A stretch of DNA of 64,000 bases from Flavobacteriaceae bacterium (GCA_026709415.1 JAPOSZ010000032.1:62001-126000), one strand, 5' to 3'. Counted from the stretch's first letter, positions 8,183 through 16,346 are shown. Translations and numbers: made by a program. The notes: generated by a model not told the origin, from the letters alone.

Positions 8183-9401
8183 AATCGTTCAAAACTCCGA
8201 TTACATTGAAACAATTTTTAGGACTAGTGATCGATACCTTGATAGGATTTTTACAAAGAAGGAAAAAACGAATCTTAAAAATCGTGTTTATAAGCGATTA
8301 AATAGTCATCGTGTTAATGTTGTTAGAGAGTTCACTGAAGAATATAGAATTTTTGTAAAAGAAATTCATCAAAAAGAACATTCTAAAACGGATGACCAAT
8401 TAAGTTCATTTATTAAAAGTGATATTTCTAAAGTTGGCGTCATATGGGGAGATTCATTCAATGTGTTGAATACAATGAAATCAGAAAGTGTTCAATTGAT
8501 GGTGACATCTCCACCATACTATAATGCAAGAAGTTACAGTACTTGGCCTGATATAGATAAATATTTAGATGATATGAAATTAATTATTAAAGAATCATAT
8601 CGAGTTTTGGACAATCACAGACCATTTGTTTTCAATGTTGGAGATATATTTGATAACGATCATAAACATACTCGTTCAAGTTGGGGAAAAAGAAGGATTC
8701 CTTTAGGAGCTTACTTTACAAAAATTTTTGAAGATGTCGGGTTTCAATTTGTGGATGATTTTATTTGGGATAAAGGAGAAGTAGAAAGTCAAAGACATAA
8801 AAACGCAAACAATCCCTATCCATTGTATCAATATCCCATCAATTGTTATGAACATGTTTTCGTATTTTACAAACATCGTTTGGATAATTATTTATACCCT
8901 TGTCCTATTTGTGGATGTTTAAAAGTAAATGGAAATGCTTACTCTGGAATTGGGGTCAAATCCTGGGAGTGTAAAAACTTAAAATGTATGAAAAGATCAG
9001 CAGGGAATAGGGGTAAAAGGTTTTCTAATCGCACATACATTATGAATGGGTTGAAAAAAGATGAAAATATAATTGATGTTGATCTCTTGAAAAAATGGAG
9101 AAGGGATATAGTCAAATTAAATCCAGTGATTAAAATAAATAGTAAAGGAGAAAACACTTTAGGACATACCGCTCCCTTTCCAAACGAAATTCCAGCGTAT
9201 GCCATAGAAGTATTTACAGGTAAAAATGAAGTGGTATTCGATCCTTTTGCAGGTAGTTTCACAACATCAATTGAAGCAATCAAACGAGGAAGAAATGGAA
9301 TAGGTGTCGAATTAAACAAATCAATGTTTAGAAATTCCATTTTAAAAAATATTGCTCGTAATAACTTATTATTCAAAGAGTTAGACAAGGGGGGGGTATA
9401 A
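8169..9401 (+). CDS. Site-specific DNA methyltransferase, probably cytosine-N4
   Basis: This 410-residue protein is a SAM-dependent DNA methyltransferase with the beta-class order of motifs. The catalytic motif TSPPYYNARSY is near residue 113, and the SAM-binding motif FDPFAGSFTTSIEAI is at the C-terminal side near 357-371, ending GVELN. Serine before PPY (SPPY) is typical of N4-cytosine enzymes, whereas N6-adenine enzymes usually have (D/N)PPY. A Cys cluster, CPICGC near 245-250 with CKNLKC about 20 residues later, suggests a zinc knuckle in the target-recognition region. I chose ATG 8169 over the upstream TTG at 8163. It overlaps the transposase stop, and the nuclease candidate starts one base after its own stop. 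Its role would be to protect DNA from the adjacent nuclease. The recognition sequence cannot be read from the protein. Confidence 0.85.
   Translation: MNPTKIVQNSDYIETIFRTSDRYLDRIFTKKEKTNLKNRVYKRLNSHRVNVVREFTEEYRIFVKEIHQKEHSKTDDQLSSFIKSDISKVGVIWGDSFNVLNTMKSESVQLMVTSPPYYNARSYSTWPDIDKYLDDMKLIIKESYRVLDNHRPFVFNVGDIFDNDHKHTRSSWGKRRIPLGAYFTKIFEDVGFQFVDDFIWDKGEVESQRHKNANNPYPLYQYPINCYEHVFVFYKHRLDNYLYPCPICGCLKVNGNAYSGIGVKSWECKNLKCMKRSAGNRGKRFSNRTYIMNGLKKDENIIDVDLLKKWRRDIVKLNPVIKINSKGENTLGHTAPFPNEIPAYAIEVFTGKNEVVFDPFAGSFTTSIEAIKRGRNGIGVELNKSMFRNSILKNIARNNLLFKELDKGGV
9389..9396 (+). repeat. G8 homopolymer at the methyltransferase/nuclease junction
   Basis: Eight consecutive G residues lie three codons before the methyltransferase stop and six bases before the nuclease ATG. 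The run may provide a purine-rich ribosome-binding signal. It is also a candidate slippage tract that would change the methyltransferase C-terminus and the coupling to the nuclease. Confidence 0.6.
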
Positions 9402-9402
9402 T

Positions 9403-10143
9403 ATGGCTGAAGAAAAAGATAAGAAAGTTATTGGATTATACGGTGAAATGCGTTTGGCTATGGAGTTACATGAACGTGATTGGCAGGTATATAGAGCCTA
9501 CATAGATGATAAATTCGATTTTGTTATAACAAAAAGTTACTGCACTAATTGCAAAAAATTTTTTAAAGAAACTTATACAAGAACAACTGAAAATTATACA
9601 AAAAACTCTGATACGAAGCCTAGAAAAGTTAAAGCCGTAACTAACCTCTGCAAAGAATGTGAAAAAAACACTCTTTTTATGTTGGTTCGATTTATTCAGG
9701 TTAAAACTTCGGAAGGAAAAACCCCAGAATCGAAAAACTCTTTAACCACTGGATTAAAAAATTATAGTTTTCATGCTAAAATACGTTATCATTTAGCAGA
9801 CAGTCGAATTTTTTATGCTTGGATTCAAGTAATAGATAAGATAACTGAAAAAGATAATAAAGAGAAAGACGCTATTTTTTTTATTTTCCACACTGATGAT
9901 GTTGAAAAATTTGATGATCTTAGTTTAGATTCATATCAAATTACTGACAATCAGAAAACTTCATTAACAATTTCAAATTCAGGTGAAGTCGTTAAGAAAG
10001 GAAAAAAATACAATTACGATTTTTTTAAACATGCTAAAAATAATTTTGATATTTCAGACGAAATTAGAGAAGATGAAAAAAGATGGAAAATACAATTAGA
10101 TAAAAATTTTAATTCGAAAAATGAAACAAAACGTAAAACATAA
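9403..10143 (+). CDS. Probable type II restriction endonuclease (PD-(D/E)XK-like with inserted zinc ribbon)
   Basis: This 246-residue protein is encoded one base after the methyltransferase. The N-terminus GLYGEMRLAMELHERDWQVY followed by DDKFDFVI (Asp39) and FIQVKTSEGK (Gln99-x-Lys101) fits the D...(E/Q)xK core of the PD-(D/E)XK nuclease fold. Between the two catalytic strands sit C47TNC50 and C83KEC86, which would form a zinc ribbon inserted in the catalytic core. The C-terminal third is lysine-rich. I do not recognise a named family. The restriction role is inferred from the fold signature and tight linkage to a DNA methyltransferase. A non-nuclease accessory role is possible. The frame is intact. 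Confidence 0.65.
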   Translation: MAEEKDKKVIGLYGEMRLAMELHERDWQVYRAYIDDKFDFVITKSYCTNCKKFFKETYTRTTENYTKNSDTKPRKVKAVTNLCKECEKNTLFMLVRFIQVKTSEGKTPESKNSLTTGLKNYSFHAKIRYHLADSRIFYAWIQVIDKITEKDNKEKDAIFFIFHTDDVEKFDDLSLDSYQITDNQKTSLTISNSGEVVKKGKKYNYDFFKHAKNNFDISDEIREDEKRWKIQLDKNFNSKNETKRKT

Positions 10144-10279
10144 CTTAAAAACAAGCAAGAATCCCCGTGGCCGTCCTAAAACAAGGGATATATTAAATCT
10201 ATCTCAATCGATACCAGCCGAATCACCAGAAGCATTAGCGAAACTCCTATTCTCAACACCACCTGAAAAAGTGAAGTGA
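10121..10279 (+). CDS. Small AT-hook-like protein at the right end of the transposon
   Basis: This is a 52-codon frame (ATG 10121, TGA 10277-10279) overlapping the last 23 bases of the nuclease gene. It encodes MKQNVKHNLKTSKNPRGRPK followed by an acidic, proline-containing tail with SPEALAKLLFSTPPEK. RGRPK is an AT-hook core, a minor-groove binding motif, and the remainder resembles small phage or plasmid DNA-binding proteins by composition. It could be a regulator of the cassette or an accessory to transposition. No family is recognised, and coding status rests on the overlapping start, clean frame and motif. Confidence 0.45.
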   Translation: MKQNVKHNLKTSKNPRGRPKTRDILNLSQSIPAESPEALAKLLFSTPPEKVK

Positions 10280-10305
10280 TTTTCTTTTTTTTTGGCTCCC
10301 TTTGT

Positions 10306-10326
10306 GCACTCAGGTATATAAGCCCC
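10306..10326 (-). repeat. Right terminal inverted repeat of the transposon
   Basis: This is the exact 21-base reverse complement of 6990-7010. The 8-bp target copy TTAAAAAA follows immediately. Confidence 0.92.
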
Positions 10327-10334
10327 TTAAAAAA
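10327..10334 (+). repeat. Right 8-bp target site duplication of the transposon
   Basis: TTAAAAAA matches 6982-6989. Joining position 6989 to 10335 keeps the mcrB reading frame, because 3345 bases (element plus one duplicate) is a multiple of three. Confidence 0.9.
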
Positions 10335-10487
10335 AGGGATTTAACCGCTGATGATATTCCGAAACTTGATGGAGAAGAAAATTCGATTAATATCTCTACG
10401 AAATATGAAATCCAAAAAGTCAGTTTGGAAAAGTTAGAAAAAGCGCTTTCTAATTTTAAAGAAACTCAAAATAATGAAAACTCATAA
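10335..10487 (+). pseudogene. mcrB: Orphaned 3' end of mcrB
   Basis: Fifty codons plus stop, beginning RDLTADDIPKLDGEENSINI and ending in a helical lysine/glutamate-rich tail, continue the frame of the 5' part of mcrB once the transposon is removed. An apparent start at 10302 (TTG) lies inside the inverted repeat and is probably not a real initiation site. The stop at 10485-10487 overlaps the mcrC start at 10474 by 14 bases, the tight coupling usual for mcrBC. Confidence 0.85.
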
Positions 10488-11703
10488 AGTTTTTGAGCAT
10501 CAATTTTACAGTTGGAAAGAATTAAATCTTGATGAAAATGATAAAAAAAGCCTTCATGCTTTCAATGCAAAACACGATAAAAAGTTTTTTAATCTACAAT
10601 ACAATGGAATCCAGTTCAAAGAGTATGTCGGTGTCTTACAAGTAAATGCTATTACAATAGAAGTCCTCCCCAAAATAGATAATAGACCCTCAGTAGATGA
10701 GAAAAGTCTTTGGCGAGGAGTACTCTTGGAGATGCTCAAAGCAACTCTAAAACTGAATCCCACGGTAACCAATTATAGTTCTTTAAAGACAAGTCAAAAC
10801 AGTTTTATTGAATTACTCTTTGACCTCTATCTCAATGAACTACAAAAGTTGTTTCGACGAGGCCTCCAAAGAAAATATGATCGGTATTCTCAAAATCTAA
10901 CAGCGTTAAAAGGGAAACTTATGTTTTCTAAGCATCTAAGGAAAAACTATATCCATAAAGAACGATTTTATACCTCTCATATCAAATACGAATACGATCA
11001 TCTCATCCATCAAATCTTATTCGATGCACTAAAAATTGTACAGCGATATAGTACGGGTTCGATTCTCTATGGAAAATGCCTTCAACTATTAGAAAGATTT
11101 CCAAATGTCAGTAATATTCAACTAACGGATAAAACGTTTTCAAAAGTGAAACTCGAAGGAAAAACCAGAATATATGAACGGGGATTCAAACTAGCAAAAT
11201 GGATCATCCAAGGGTATAATCCCGATATAGTCATTGGAAATAATAAAATGGTGGCTATTCTTTTTGACATGAATCAATTATGGGAAGAATACATTTTGAT
11301 TCAATTACAGAAATCTTCTAGAAGATTTAATTCTAAAGTTCAGGGGCAAAAGAGCAAAAGGTTTTGGGGTAACAATCAATTAAAACCAGATATATATGTT
11401 CAAAGTATGAATATGGAAAGTTTTATTATCGATACCAAGTGGAAAAGGTATATTGATAATCCATCAACATCTGATTTGAGACAAATGTTTGTATACAATA
11501 AATTCTGGAATGTGAAAAAATCATTTTTACTGTATCCTACGGCAACATCCGATCAACCAAATCTAAAAGTAAAATCATTTGAATCACCACAGGAACGTCT
11601 TTCATGTGGCATTTTAAAAGCTAATGTCATTTCAGAAAATAAACTCAATAAACGGATTGGAGAGCAGATTTTTGAATCGATTTCAGAAATAAAACCTGAT
11701 TAG
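10474..11703 (+). CDS. mcrC: McrC-type endonuclease subunit
   Basis: This 409-residue protein is the nuclease partner of McrB. The N-terminal domain, roughly residues 1-230, would contact the McrB AAA+ ring. The C-terminal PD-(D/E)XK nuclease core is visible as LKPDIYV (Asp306) and FIIDTKWKRY (Asp320, Lys322), followed by DLRQMFVYNKFW, a typical McrC ending. The start overlaps the native mcrB end. The frame is intact, so mcrC itself has not decayed. It now lies behind a 3.3-kb insertion, and its expression would depend on read-through from the transposon operon or a local promoter. Without full McrB it is not expected to cleave. Confidence 0.88.
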   Translation: MKTHKVFEHQFYSWKELNLDENDKKSLHAFNAKHDKKFFNLQYNGIQFKEYVGVLQVNAITIEVLPKIDNRPSVDEKSLWRGVLLEMLKATLKLNPTVTNYSSLKTSQNSFIELLFDLYLNELQKLFRRGLQRKYDRYSQNLTALKGKLMFSKHLRKNYIHKERFYTSHIKYEYDHLIHQILFDALKIVQRYSTGSILYGKCLQLLERFPNVSNIQLTDKTFSKVKLEGKTRIYERGFKLAKWIIQGYNPDIVIGNNKMVAILFDMNQLWEEYILIQLQKSSRRFNSKVQGQKSKRFWGNNQLKPDIYVQSMNMESFIIDTKWKRYIDNPSTSDLRQMFVYNKFWNVKKSFLLYPTATSDQPNLKVKSFESPQERLSCGILKANVISENKLNKRIGEQIFESISEIKPD

Positions 11704-11813
11704 TCATAGGCCCAATTGATATTTTGAATGGAATCTGGTGGTAAACTCGGTCTATTTCGGTAAATGATGATGAAAGGATTGAATCGAATTTTTGGGGCTT
11801 AGAGGTTCAGTAA

Positions 11814-12584
11814 TTATTCTGTTTGGGTTGGCCTGACGTATTTTCCTAGTTCTCGAAACACTTTATTAGAATAAAGAAAATCTCTGACTTCTTGGGTGGA
11901 AAAATTCATGATTTCATGCTTTGTTCCTTCCCAGTTTTTAACGCCGCCTTTCAAGAATATAATCTTTTCTCCTATTTCTAATACAGAATTCATATCATGC
12001 GTATTAATGATTGTGGTGATTTGGTATTCTTGAGTGATTTCTGCAATTAAGTTATCTATTAACATAGCGGTGTAAGGATCCAATCCAGAGTTGGGTTCAT
12101 CGCAAAAAAGGTATTTGGGTTTTGAGACAACAGCTCGTGCAATGGCAACTCTTTTTTGCATTCCACCCGAGAGTTCGTTGGGGAACTTTTTATTACTATT
12201 GAGCAGATTGACGCGTTGTATAATTCTTTCGGTGAGATCTAATATTTCATCTTTTGACTTTTTGGTATGCATTTTTAATGGGAAGGATATATTCTCTTCA
12301 ACAGTCATGGAATCAAAAAGGGCACTTCCCTGAAATACCATCCCCATTTGTTCTCTCAAGTCAATCAAAGCTTCATCATCGAAGTCTTTGAGTCTTTGAT
12401 TTTCATAAATAATGTCACCCGAATCAATTTGATGAAGACGTAGTATACATTTTACTAAAACAGTTTTACCGGATCCTGATTCACCGATAATTAAATTGGT
12501 TTTTCCGACATCAAATCTTGTTGAAATGTCTTTCAAAACATAGTTTCCATCAAATTGCTTGTATAATTTTTCAATTTGTATCAT
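11814..12584 (-). CDS. ABC transporter ATPase, MlaF-type (phospholipid/organic solvent transport)
   Basis: This is the cytoplasmic ATPase of an MCE-type ABC transporter, 256 residues from ATG 12584. Walker A is GESGSGKTVLVK, the signature is LSGGMQKRVAIARA, and Walker B is YLFCDEPNSGLDP; the Q-loop is VFQGSALFDSM. The GMQKRVA signature and SALFDSMTV are typical of MlaF homologues that maintain outer-membrane lipid asymmetry or import lipids. The start overlaps the permease stop by one base (TGATG on the minus strand). An upstream in-frame ATG at 12644 lies inside the permease gene and was not chosen. The MCE substrate-binding subunit, which often follows, is not adjacent here. Confidence 0.88.
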   Translation of the reverse strand: MIQIEKLYKQFDGNYVLKDISTRFDVGKTNLIIGESGSGKTVLVKCILRLHQIDSGDIIYENQRLKDFDDEALIDLREQMGMVFQGSALFDSMTVEENISFPLKMHTKKSKDEILDLTERIIQRVNLLNSNKKFPNELSGGMQKRVAIARAVVSKPKYLFCDEPNSGLDPYTAMLIDNLIAEITQEYQITTIINTHDMNSVLEIGEKIIFLKGGVKNWEGTKHEIMNFSTQEVRDFLYSNKVFRELGKYVRPTQTE

Positions 12585-13321
12585 CAGGCCAGCATCAGTT
12601 GAGTGAGAAGGTAATTGACCACGATGATGACCGTTGAAGTCCAAATAAAAGAGACGGTGGCTGCTTTTCCAACTTGTAATGAACCTCCTTTGGAGAAATA
12701 CCCATGGTAGGCAGGAATAGTAGCCAAAATGAAAGCAAAGACAACGGTTTTGATATAAGCATAAATGACATGATAGGGTCTAAAATCGTCAGTAACGCCC
12801 GTAATAAAATCTGAAGTAGTTCCAAATCCACCATAAACAGCAGCAAGGTATCCTCCATAAATACCAAAGGCCATGGAAAATGTGATTAAAATGGGATAAA
12901 TCATCATGGCTACAATTTTTGGAAAAATCAAATAATTGTAGGTGTTGACCCCCATGATTTTTAAAGCATCAACCTGTTCTGTAACTCTCATCGTGGCAAT
13001 CGAAGAAGTAATGTAAGATCCGACTTTTCCTGCCATGATGATGGAGACTAAAGTGGGGGAAAATTCTAGAATAATCGATTGCCTGGTCGCAAAACCAACG
13101 ATTGTTTTCGGAATCAGTGGATTTTCAATGTTTAAAGCCGTTTGAATGGTAACAACCCCTCCAACAAAAAAAGAAAGAAAAATGACAGTTCCCATGGAAC
13201 CAATAATCAAAGTATCAATGTCTTTTAAAATCAATTGGCGCATGATCGACCAGGGCGTGAACTTTCCAAACACCCGATAGATCATTATAAGGTAATTTCC
13301 AATGTGGAACATGAAATTCAT
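12584..13321 (-). CDS. MlaE-family ABC transporter permease
   Basis: This 245-residue inner-membrane permease of the MlaE/YrbE family has several hydrophobic segments: IIGSMGTVIFLSFFVGGVV near 38-56, a long central pair, and a C-terminal TVIIVVNYLLTQLML. The motifs FSPTLVSIIMAGKVGSYITS and ATMRVTEQVDALKIMGVN are hallmarks of the family. It precedes and overlaps the ATPase gene, forming a two-gene transporter unit. Start ATG 13321 is plausible; another Met is three codons in. About 150 bases separate it from gcvP upstream. Confidence 0.9.
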   Translation of the reverse strand: MNFMFHIGNYLIMIYRVFGKFTPWSIMRQLILKDIDTLIIGSMGTVIFLSFFVGGVVTIQTALNIENPLIPKTIVGFATRQSIILEFSPTLVSIIMAGKVGSYITSSIATMRVTEQVDALKIMGVNTYNYLIFPKIVAMMIYPILITFSMAFGIYGGYLAAVYGGFGTTSDFITGVTDDFRPYHVIYAYIKTVVFAFILATIPAYHGYFSKGGSLQVGKAATVSFIWTSTVIIVVNYLLTQLMLA

Positions 13322-13473
13322 CCGTTCAAAATTATGAATAATCGAAATCCAATGGGATGTTCATGAAGCATTCGATTGAAACGAGTCATTCATTCGGTGC
13401 AACAATTTAAGCCGGCTAGGAAATTGAGCAATAATTCACGGTTTATAAAATGAAATCTGATATTTCAATTTCA

Positions 13474-16308
13474 TCAGACTTCTTCAAAGGCTTCAATAGG
13501 AGGACAAGTACAAACTAGATTTCGATCCCCATAAGCATCATCAATACGCCGAATAGGGGGCCAATATTTTTTAGCTCTTTTGCCATTTGGAAAAGCTGCT
13601 TGATTTCTTGAATATGGAAAATCCCAATGATCTGAAGTCACCATCTCTATGGTGTGTGGAGCATTTTTTAGCAGTTGTCGGATTGATTCATCATTGGAAG
13701 TGATTTCAGCATGAATTGAAATCAAAGCATCACAAAATCGATCGATTTCTGAAAGATTTTCACTTTCAGTCGGTTCAATCATTAACGTGCCTCTGATTGG
13801 AAACGATAGTGTAGGACAGTGAAAGCCATAATCCATTAAACGTTTGGCGATATCTGAAGCATCGATTTGGAACTTTACAAATGACCGACAATCGATAATC
13901 AATTCGTGACCTACCCGATGTTGATCTCCTGTAAATACAATGGGGTAGTGATCTTTTAGTCGGTTTTGAATATAATTGGCATTCAAAATGGCCATTTCAC
14001 TGCAACGCTTTAAATGATGTTTTCCCAATAATCGTATATAGCCATAGGAAATTAAAGAAACTAAAGGAGATCCATAGGGTGCCGCTGAAATATGGATTGG
14101 AGTAGGGACCTTGTTTTCAGAGTTTTCAATAGAAGTATCAGGAAGAAAAGGAGCTAAATGCTCGGCCACACAAATAGGACCAACACCCGGACCTCCTCCG
14201 CCATGTGGGATGGCAAATGTCTTGTGCAGGTTCAAATGACAAACATCGGCTCCAATGATCGCAGGATTGGTCAATCCAACTTGAGCATTCATATTGGCCC
14301 CATCCATATAGACTTGTCCACCATAACGATGGATCAATTGGGTGACATTTTTAATATTCGATCCAAAGACGCCATGCGTAGATGGATAGGTAATCATGAT
14401 GGCTGCCAATTTTTCTTTGTGTAACTCGGCTTTGGATTGAAAATCGTCCCAATCGATCTCCCCTTGATTATCCGATCGTACAACCACTACTTTGAGTCCA
14501 GCCATAATGGCTGAAGCGGCGTTGGTGCCATGAGCTGAATCTGGAATCAAACACACATTTCTATGAACATCTCCGATGCTATTTAAATAAGCTTTAATCA
14601 CCAATAGTCCTGCAAATTCTCCCTGGGCGCCAGAGTTAGGTTGAAGTGATGTGGCATAAAAACCAGTGATTTCAGAGAGGTAATTTTCTAATTCATGCAA
14701 TACTTTGTGATACCCCAGCACCTGATTTTTGGGGGCAAAAGGATGTAGTGAATTCCAAGAACTTTTACTCAAAGGAAGTAATTGGGCGGCAGCATTTAAT
14801 TTCATTGTACAAGATCCCAAAGCAATCATGGAGCTAGTGAGGCTTAAATCTTTGTTTTCAAGTGATTTGATGTATCGCATGAGAGAAGTTTCACTATGGT
14901 ATTGATTGAACACGGGATGCTCCATAAACGTTGATGTTCTATTATAGACTTTTGGAATATTCCCTAAAACATGTGGATCATCACTAGCTATTTGTCCTTT
15001 GGCGGATTTAAATACTTGAGTGATATCAATGAGATCTTGATTAGTAGTGATTTCATTGACTGCAACACACACCGTTTGTTGATCAACATACCAAAAGTTG
15101 AAGCCATTGCTTTCAGCCATTACTTTTACTTTTTCAGAGTCTGCCCTTATTTGAAGAGTGTCAAATAGATGATCGTTTAATTGTTGATAACCCAAAGAAT
15201 TTAATTTTTGACTCAGAAGTAATGCCTTTTGGTGAATTTGAGTTGAAATGGATTTGAGACCTTTTGGTCCATGAAATACACCGTACATGGAAGCCATTAC
15301 AGCCAGTAAAACTTGAGATGTACAAATATTAGAGGTAGCTCGATCTCTTTTGATATGCTGTTCTCTAGTTTGTAGTGCCATCCGATAAGCTGGTTGTCCA
15401 CTGTTGTCTTTTGAAAGGCCGATAATCCGTCCAGGAATATGTCGTTTGTATTGATTCAAAGTGGCGAAATAGGCAGCGTGTGGACCACCATAACCCAAAG
15501 GAATACCAAATCGCTGTGAAGTACCAACGACAACATCCACACCGTAAGAACCCGGCGGTTCTAAAATCGCTAAGCTTAATAAATCGGCAGCAACTATTAT
15601 TGGAATATCATATGCTTTGGTTTTTTGTCTCAATGCCGATAAATTAGGGATATTCCCTTTCTGACTGGGATATTGAATAATAGCTCCAAAATAAGATTGA
15701 TCAAAACGAACCGATTCATGATTCCCGATGACAATTTCTATATCGATAGGTTGGGCTCTTGTTTTTAAGACTTTTCTCGTTTGGTTAAAAACATTTGAAG
15801 AAACAAAAAACCGATGGGCCTGGTGTTTCTTTTTTTCTGGTGAACGTGTTACAAAGAGCAATCGCATGGCTTCCGCCGCCGCCGTTGCTTCATCTAGTAA
15901 AGAGGCATTGGCAACTTCCATTTGGGTCAATTCAATAACCATGGTCTGAAAGTTTAAAAGAGCCTCTAATCGGCCTTGGGATATTTCGGATTGATAAGGA
16001 GTATAAGCGGTATACCAACCTGGATTTTCAAAAATATTACGTTGAATAACCGCTGGTAAATAGGTGGGATGGTACCCTAGTCCAATAAAATTTCTGAACA
16101 GGTTATTTTTTCTGGATAGCTCTAGCATCAATTGGCTATATTCTGATTCAGAAATAGCATCAGGTAAATTTAATGTTTGATTTAATCGAATGGAAGATGG
16201 TATGACTTGGTCAATTAGCTGATCGATTGAATCAAGTCCGAGTTTTTTAAGCATCACAGCCACTTGTTGGTTGTCAGGACCAAGGTGTCTAGTAGCAAAT
16301 GAATCCAA
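13474..16308 (-). CDS. gcvP: Glycine dehydrogenase (aminomethyl-transferring), P-protein
   Basis: This 944-residue PLP enzyme of the glycine cleavage system decarboxylates glycine and transfers the aminomethyl group to lipoyl GcvH. It has the single-chain form, with an N-terminal half starting FATRHLGPDNQQ and a catalytic C-terminal half. The PLP lysine is in HLNLHKTFAIPHGGGGPG, with the YMDGANMNAQVG and SAHGTNAASA motifs upstream. Length is within the normal 940-960 range. GcvT and GcvH are not in this window, so the system is dispersed, as is common in Bacteroidota. It is divergent from the rhodanese gene at 16442. Confidence 0.97.
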   Translation of the reverse strand: MDSFATRHLGPDNQQVAVMLKKLGLDSIDQLIDQVIPSSIRLNQTLNLPDAISESEYSQLMLELSRKNNLFRNFIGLGYHPTYLPAVIQRNIFENPGWYTAYTPYQSEISQGRLEALLNFQTMVIELTQMEVANASLLDEATAAAEAMRLLFVTRSPEKKKHQAHRFFVSSNVFNQTRKVLKTRAQPIDIEIVIGNHESVRFDQSYFGAIIQYPSQKGNIPNLSALRQKTKAYDIPIIVAADLLSLAILEPPGSYGVDVVVGTSQRFGIPLGYGGPHAAYFATLNQYKRHIPGRIIGLSKDNSGQPAYRMALQTREQHIKRDRATSNICTSQVLLAVMASMYGVFHGPKGLKSISTQIHQKALLLSQKLNSLGYQQLNDHLFDTLQIRADSEKVKVMAESNGFNFWYVDQQTVCVAVNEITTNQDLIDITQVFKSAKGQIASDDPHVLGNIPKVYNRTSTFMEHPVFNQYHSETSLMRYIKSLENKDLSLTSSMIALGSCTMKLNAAAQLLPLSKSSWNSLHPFAPKNQVLGYHKVLHELENYLSEITGFYATSLQPNSGAQGEFAGLLVIKAYLNSIGDVHRNVCLIPDSAHGTNAASAIMAGLKVVVVRSDNQGEIDWDDFQSKAELHKEKLAAIMITYPSTHGVFGSNIKNVTQLIHRYGGQVYMDGANMNAQVGLTNPAIIGADVCHLNLHKTFAIPHGGGGPGVGPICVAEHLAPFLPDTSIENSENKVPTPIHISAAPYGSPLVSLISYGYIRLLGKHHLKRCSEMAILNANYIQNRLKDHYPIVFTGDQHRVGHELIIDCRSFVKFQIDASDIAKRLMDYGFHCPTLSFPIRGTLMIEPTESENLSEIDRFCDALISIHAEITSNDESIRQLLKNAPHTIEMVTSDHWDFPYSRNQAAFPNGKRAKKYWPPIRRIDDAYGDRNLVCTCPPIEAFEEV

Positions 16309-16346
16309 TTTTTAAACGGTTTTTAGGCAGTAAAAAATATTAAAGT

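Larger units (their letters stand above)
6990..10326 (+). mobile_element. IS1595-family transposon carrying a restriction-modification cassette
   Basis: This 3337-bp element has 21-bp perfect terminal inverted repeats starting GGGGCTTATATACC (6990-7010 and 10306-10326) and TTAAAAAA target duplications on both sides. Cargo order is transposase, probable m4C methyltransferase, PD-(D/E)XK-like nuclease candidate and an AT-hook-like small protein. All are on the plus strand and each start overlaps or nearly touches the previous stop, so one transcript from the promoter before the transposase probably expresses them all. IS1595-family elements with passenger genes are known, for example tISCpe8 with a lincomycin resistance gene, so cargo as such is not new. 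Target and duplication are intact, indicating a fairly recent insertion. It disrupts mcrB. Confidence 0.9.

Noticed and set aside
8939..9388. 149-codon open frame on the minus strand inside the methyltransferase gene
   Set aside because: It is antisense to a gene with clear catalytic motifs, has no recognisable domain, and its composition is what the complementary strand would give.
10302..10487. Independent 61-codon gene starting TTG at 10302
   Set aside because: The first 11 codons lie in the transposon repeat and target duplication; the rest continues the mcrB frame exactly, so it is the displaced mcrB 3' end.
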